A stretch of 64,000 nt of DNA from Clostridia bacterium. GTDB lineage: Bacteria; Bacillota; Clostridia; Christensenellales; Borkfalkiaceae. A program made the translations under genes and the position numbers. Every line of letters starts with the position of its first letter. The first letter of the stretch is position 1. Positions 60,129 to 64,000 of the stretch are shown piece after piece. The stretch spans positions 62,001-126,000 of the forward strand of contig JAFTWU010000009.1 in the NCBI GenBank assembly GCA_017465145.1, written 5' to 3'. Below the pieces are notes generated by a model, which worked only from the letters and a program-made list of their open reading frames with translations, did no database searches and was not told the origin of the DNA.

Positions 60129-61112
60129 ATGAAAAATTTTTACTTTTTATCTCACGATAATTTTAACCCCGCGTTTAATCTAGCAAGTGAAGAATTCCTT
60201 TTGAAAAACAAAAAGGAATACTTTATCTATTTGTGGATAAATTCGCCCGCGGTTATCGTTGGGGTAAACCAAAACGCCTTTAGCGAAGTTAACCTAAATT
60301 TCGTTAACGCCAATAATATTCCCGTTATTCGCAGGCTTACGGGTGGCGGTGCAGTATACCACGATAAAAACAATATTTGCTATACGGTAATCGCCCCTTA
60401 TAACGACGGTTTAGACGGGTATAAAGCCTTTATAACCCCCGTTATAGAATATCTTAAGTCTTTGGGCATCAACGCCCTTTTCCAAGGCAGAAACGATATT
60501 ACGGTAGACGGCAAAAAGATTTCCGGTATGGCGCAAACGGTGGTGGGCGATAGAATACTTCACCACGGCACTCTACTTTTCGACACCGACTTTACCGCGC
60601 TTGAAGGCGCACTTAAACCCAACAAATTAAAAATTGAAAGTAAGGGTATAAAATCGGTGCGCGCCCGCGTAACCAATATTAAAAGTCACTTAGGTAGCGC
60701 ACTATCTAATATGACCGCGCTAGATTTTTATAACGGGCTTTGTAAGTTTTTAAGTAAAGATTTACCCCGCTATAATTTTACGGAAAGCGACCTTAAAGAA
60801 ATTAATGGGCTTGCTTTAGATAAATATTCAAATTATGCGTGGAATATGGGCAATTCCCCCAAAGGAAATATAACCGTAGAAAAGCGTTATTCTTTCGGCA
60901 CTATGACGCTAAATTTTAACGTTAAAGACGGCTTTATACAAGATACTTCTATCTTTGGCGACTTTTTTACGATTAAAGATATACAAGAATTTTCTTCTCT
61001 TTTTAACGGTTTAAAGTTTAATTTAGAAAGTCTTACACCCGTAATAAACAGGGTAGGGGAATTTATTAAAGATGCAAAGAGTAGCGAAATTTTAGAAAGT
61101 ATCTTTGAATAG
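60129..61112 (+). CDS. lplA: lipoate-protein ligase
   Basis: LplA attaches scavenged lipoate to E2 and other lipoyl domains. The 327-residue product has the family motifs NPAFNLASEEFLL near residue 14, RRLTGGGAVYHDKNN near 68 and the catalytic Lys region NDITVDGKKISGMAQ near 125-140, plus a C-terminal accessory domain. It is adjacent to the complex it would serve. No ribosome-binding site sits at the normal distance, and a terminator ends seven bases before the ATG, so expression must come through read-through or an upstream start. Confidence 0.93.
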   Translation: MKNFYFLSHDNFNPAFNLASEEFLLKNKKEYFIYLWINSPAVIVGVNQNAFSEVNLNFVNANNIPVIRRLTGGGAVYHDKNNICYTVIAPYNDGLDGYKAFITPVIEYLKSLGINALFQGRNDITVDGKKISGMAQTVVGDRILHHGTLLFDTDFTALEGALKPNKLKIESKGIKSVRARVTNIKSHLGSALSNMTALDFYNGLCKFLSKDLPRYNFTESDLKEINGLALDKYSNYAWNMGNSPKGNITVEKRYSFGTMTLNFNVKDGFIQDTSIFGDFFTIKDIQEFSSLFNGLKFNLESLTPVINRVGEFIKDAKSSEILESIFE

Positions 61113-61150
61113 GTAAAGTGGTAAAAATTATTAAACTTATCAATAAAACC

Positions 61151-61178
61151 AAAACCGACTGAGTTTCAGTCGGTTTTT
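61151..61178. terminator. bidirectional terminator between lplA and the ger operon
   Basis: AAAACCGACTGA and TCAGTCGGTTTT form a perfect 12-bp stem with a three-base loop and T-runs on both strands. Confidence 0.9.
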
Positions 61179-61225
61179 CTCTTGCTAAAATAACCTTAAT
61201 CTAAATTATTCGCTACACATATAAA

Positions 61226-62536
61226 TTACTTTTGACCGCTTACCTTAACGTTTACGCTAACGTTTAGTGCGTTAAAAAACTCGTCTTTATATTTAGCGTA
61301 GTATTTGTGTTGATGGCGGTATATTTGTTTTTTTAATTCTAAAAAATCGCATCCCGTTTGTTTGCTTATTTCTATAAGTTCGCTAAAAGCGTCGGTAAGT
61401 TGCTCTTCCGCTCTCTCTATCACTTCGTATGGAAGAGTTGAACTGTTTAGATACTTGTTGCCAGATTCTTTGGTATTTTCATCGGCAAGTCTGCAATAAA
61501 CGTTTACCGATAGGTCAAGGTTAACGCTATTTTCATCGGCAAAAACTTTAATTTTCGGGGTAGTCCTAATTGCCGTAAGCAAATAGTTTGCAGTTTTTAA
61601 GCCTTGTTTTACACCCGTAACTTCTATCGTAGTGCCCGCAAAACTAGATTTTAACATATTATATGCAAGCGTTTGGTGGGGCAAAAGAGAGCCAACAAGT
61701 TTGCCATCGTAAAAAAGTGCAGTAGTCCTTGCATCGAAAAGAGTGCTACCCTTATTACTGTTTGAACTTTCGTTTCCACTTCCACTAGCCCCGCTAGAAG
61801 AATCACCACTTGAACCGCCCCCACTACTAGAACTACCCCCGCCAGAACTTGCACCACTTTCGCTACTTGCCGAACCGCTCCCAAGTCCGCTATTAGTTCC
61901 ACCGCCCCCGCCGTTAACTGAATCGTTATCTTCAGTTTCCTTAATAATTTTCACCATAGGCATAATGGCAGATTTTGTGTAAGAATAGTATCCAACGCAA
62001 AAGGTCTTAATATCGGTGTGGGTGATATCGTTATCAAACCCAGGGTTCTTATAGATAATTTTTTGCAGGGCAAAGGAAGATATGTTGTCTAGGGGAGTAG
62101 ACGTCGTAAGCACGCTTTTAGCATCTTTTTCGCTAAGAATTACAAGGGCGGAATCTTGCATACGAAGGGTGTTAGAAAAGTAATCTAAGACTTTAATAAC
62201 GTTATCTTGCGCCACCTTGTTGCCAACTATAATAATGTTACAAAAAGAAAGGCTAGGAAACCACCCCGAAATATCCCCTATGTTTTTAACGGCACTAGCC
62301 ACCGTGCTACCCGTACCGGAAATTTGCGCCTTTTTATTTTCCGTGTTGGCGTCGGTTGCCTCGGGCACGGCAATTTGGGCGGTAACTTCATATTCGCCGT
62401 TATCGGTTATATCTATTGCAACGGCGGTTATAATGGCCGTTTTTTCAATGTCTATAATGCCAAAATCGTTAGAGAAAAAGAAAACGAAAACTGCAACTAA
62501 ACATAGCGCAATAAACTTAGTCTTTTTGAATTTCAT
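61226..62536 (-). CDS. Ger(x)C-family spore germination protein, lipobox absent, Gly/Ser insertion
   Basis: GerC proteins are the lipoprotein subunit of nutrient germinant receptors. The 436-residue product has an N-terminal hydrophobic segment (about 8-22), the Ger N domain (IEKTAIITAVAIDITDNGEYEVT) and a C-terminal domain from about 270. Two features are odd. The usual L-x-G-C-W-D lipobox is replaced by FFFSNDFGIIDIEK with no Cys at the site, so lipid anchoring is unlikely. A Gly/Ser-only linker fills about residues 207-263. The frame is open upstream to 62581, but AAAGGGGG sets the start at ATG 62536. It overlaps the GerB-like gene by 20 bp. Confidence 0.85.
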   Translation of the reverse strand: MKFKKTKFIALCLVAVFVFFFSNDFGIIDIEKTAIITAVAIDITDNGEYEVTAQIAVPEATDANTENKKAQISGTGSTVASAVKNIGDISGWFPSLSFCNIIIVGNKVAQDNVIKVLDYFSNTLRMQDSALVILSEKDAKSVLTTSTPLDNISSFALQKIIYKNPGFDNDITHTDIKTFCVGYYSYTKSAIMPMVKIIKETEDNDSVNGGGGGTNSGLGSGSASSESGASSGGGSSSSGGGSSGDSSSGASGSGNESSNSNKGSTLFDARTTALFYDGKLVGSLLPHQTLAYNMLKSSFAGTTIEVTGVKQGLKTANYLLTAIRTTPKIKVFADENSVNLDLSVNVYCRLADENTKESGNKYLNSSTLPYEVIERAEEQLTDAFSELIEISKQTGCDFLELKKQIYRHQHKYYAKYKDEFFNALNVSVNVKVSGQK

Positions 62537-63731
62537 TTTGTTTTCCCCCTTTAACGATAGAAAAATTTTCCCCATTATCAACGCCTACGTTGTCATTTAT
62601 TTCACCATCGCGTTTTCTTATAGAATTATCCTTATCCCCGCGGTAGCGCTTATTATTAGGCACTCTAAACCCCGTAGAAAGCGCTAAAACGATAGGCAAG
62701 AGATTGCTAAATATTAAAAATATTATCCCTGCAATCCCCGTGAAAAAACTCTCTAACGATGCAAAATATTCGTTAAGCCCAAACATTAAAATCATTATCA
62801 AAAGGCTTAAAATTAAGGGGTAAATATAGTGTTTTTTTAGTGGCAATGCCCGTTGTAAAAGCATACACGCAAAATATATGGGCATAATCGTTGCAAAAGC
62901 AGATGAAAAAAGAATTAAAAATATAGCGATAAAGTCAAATCTGCCTATGTTGTTAATAACGGTGGTATATTTTGAAATTTCAGTTAAAGCAAACTTTTTT
63001 CTAAAAGCAAGTGAAGAAAAGGTGGCGTAAAAGAAAAGGCTAAATACAACTACCATAAGCCCCGCCACTATATAGGCGATAATTATTTTAAGATTAGAGC
63101 GTTTTTCCCGCTTAAACCTACCTATAAAAAACAGTAAATAAACGCAGTCGCCATACCAATTAAGAGAAGAATAACTTGCCTTAAATATGTTTTTTGCGCC
63201 CGATAAACCTATCGGCAAAAGCGCGCCCATTTCTAGGTTGGGGATAGTTAGCGCCATTAAAAGAACAAAGCCGATAACGGTGGGAATAAAAAGCACGTCG
63301 CTAAGTCTTCCTATAACGCGCAGTCTCTTGCAACAAAGGTATACGGCAAGCACGAAAAAAGGCAAAAACATTGCAATTTTAGGAAGTGCTAAATACATTG
63401 TTAAAACGACGTAATCTTTTTGTTCACATATAGGTATAAACCCTTTAAGCAGAAAGAAAATAGCGTATAAGATAAGAACTATTTTGCCCCCAACCTTGCC
63501 AAAAATATTTTCTATAAGTCCAAAAAAATCGACGTTAGATTTTTTGCACGCACTAAGAACTATTAAAACGGTAACGATATCTAAAACAAGGTTTAATATA
63601 GCACTTATCCACATATCGTTTCCGCTTATTCCCGCCGTTAAACTTGGCAGGGTAAAAAACTTTGTAAAGGGCACTACGGAAAGAAAAAACAAGGCTATTT
63701 GTCTATCGTAAAGGGTTTGTGTTCTAAGCAT
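62517..63731 (-). CDS. GerAB-type spore germination permease
   Basis: This APC-superfamily membrane subunit of germinant receptors likely binds the nutrient signal. The 404-residue product has about 10 membrane helices, starting LYDRQIALFFLSVVPFTKFFTLPSL, and the typical charged C-terminal tail, here unusually long and rich in Asn and Asp. The frame is open upstream to 63791, but AAAGGAGAG before ATG 63731 sets the start. It overlaps the GerA gene by 8 bp and the GerC gene by 20 bp, indicating one operon. Confidence 0.87.
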   Translation of the reverse strand: MLRTQTLYDRQIALFFLSVVPFTKFFTLPSLTAGISGNDMWISAILNLVLDIVTVLIVLSACKKSNVDFFGLIENIFGKVGGKIVLILYAIFFLLKGFIPICEQKDYVVLTMYLALPKIAMFLPFFVLAVYLCCKRLRVIGRLSDVLFIPTVIGFVLLMALTIPNLEMGALLPIGLSGAKNIFKASYSSLNWYGDCVYLLFFIGRFKREKRSNLKIIIAYIVAGLMVVVFSLFFYATFSSLAFRKKFALTEISKYTTVINNIGRFDFIAIFLILFSSAFATIMPIYFACMLLQRALPLKKHYIYPLILSLLIMILMFGLNEYFASLESFFTGIAGIIFLIFSNLLPIVLALSTGFRVPNNKRYRGDKDNSIRKRDGEINDNVGVDNGENFSIVKGGKQNEIQKD

Positions 63732-64000
63732 TTTTCTCTCCTTTATCGCTAGTTTTTTCATTAACTTCGTTGTTAGTGCTATCGGGGGCAATTCTAACGT
63801 GGTTAGCGTTTCTAATAGATAGTGGGCGCAAGGTCATTTCACTCATAAACCCTTTGTAAATACTGTCCTTAAAATCTTTTTTAATAAGGGGTGAAAAGGG
63901 CGCCATAAGGGGCGTTGAATAGTTTTCAAAAGATACCACGTAAACTAGAACTAGCGCCATTGTCATCAAAATACCGTAAGCACCCATAGAGCCACCTATA
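63724..64000 (-). CDS. GerAA-type spore germination protein, C-terminal part
   Basis: Only the last 91 codons are in the window; the frame continues past the right edge (IGGS precedes the first Met). The visible part shows the end of the membrane domain (GAYGILMTMALVLVYVVSFENYSTPLMAPFSPL, shown in the order seen) and a charged cytosolic tail, as in GerAA proteins. The long N-terminal soluble domain is outside the window. Its position before the GerB and GerC genes, with overlap, supports the call. Confidence 0.75.
   Translation of the reverse strand, partial: IGGSMGAYGILMTMALVLVYVVSFENYSTPLMAPFSPLIKKDFKDSIYKGFMSEMTLRPLSIRNANHVRIAPDSTNNEVNEKTSDKGEKNA

Overview
The window looks like a chromosomal stretch from a low-to-mid GC, anaerobic, endospore-lineage Firmicute, most likely an uncultured gut-type Clostridia. 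The evidence is the Firmicutes gene order plsX-rnc-smc-ftsY and ylxM-ffh-rpsP-khpA-rimM-trmD-ylqF, a complete Rnf complex, a gerA-type germination operon, strong AGGAG/AAGGTG ribosome-binding sites and consensus sigma-A promoters with 17-bp spacers. I see no rRNA, tRNA, CRISPR array, transposase or prophage. The species cannot be named from the sequence.

Layout. 0-4 kb: a TPR protein cut by the left edge, a helical-repeat partner, a 38-residue basic protein and a GNAT-like protein. 4.2-13.6 kb: asnS, an SGNH hydrolase, plsX, rnc, smc, ftsY and an O-acetyltransferase. 13.7-16.6 kb: a lipoprotein and, on the minus strand, guaB. 16.7-22.7 kb: ylxM-ffh-rpsP-khpA, rimM-trmD-ylqF-rnhB-yraN, then rplS with its own promoter and a possible L19 leader. 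23-31 kb: comM-dprA-topA-trmFO-hslV-hslU, tightly packed. 31-37 kb: hisS, an RseC-like protein, trxA, glyA, asnA, tcdA and a YfcE phosphodiesterase. 37-43.3 kb, minus strand: a NusG-domain-II protein, a Gx-type membrane protein and rnfCDGEAB. 43.4-50.8 kb: a polytopic membrane protein (minus), an rRNA methyltransferase, galT, galE and nadE. 50.8-52.1 kb: an apparently foreign gene, an XRE regulator fused to a strict glycine pentapeptide repeat, lying between inverted copies of a short motif. 52.1-61.2 kb: a DeoR regulator facing a zinc dehydrogenase, a 2-oxoacid dehydrogenase complex (E2, E3, fused E1) and lipoate ligase. 61.2-64 kb, minus strand: gerA(partial)-gerB-gerC.

How the genes work together. 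The left half is housekeeping: translation factors, SRP targeting (ffh, ftsY), chromosome condensation (smc), DNA uptake and processing (comM, dprA, topA), tRNA modification and proteolysis. Rnf couples ferredoxin/NAD redox to an ion gradient. galT and galE form most of a Leloir pathway (no galK here). The 52-61 kb block is a self-contained, DeoR-controlled catabolic module: a polyol-type dehydrogenase, a lipoyl-dependent oxidative decarboxylase and the ligase that can charge it.

Most interesting points: the G-x4 repeat XRE protein and its flanking repeats; the 2-oxoacid dehydrogenase module, whose substrate is unknown, with stem-loops on both sides of the E2 cistron; an apparent AUA start codon for nadE; a Rieske-like CxH/CxxH pattern in the Rnf-linked NusG-II protein; four intrinsic terminators placed within 20 nt upstream of start codons; and a GerC homologue without a lipobox and with a Gly/Ser insertion. 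Starts were chosen by ribosome-binding site and family alignment from memory; no database search was possible.
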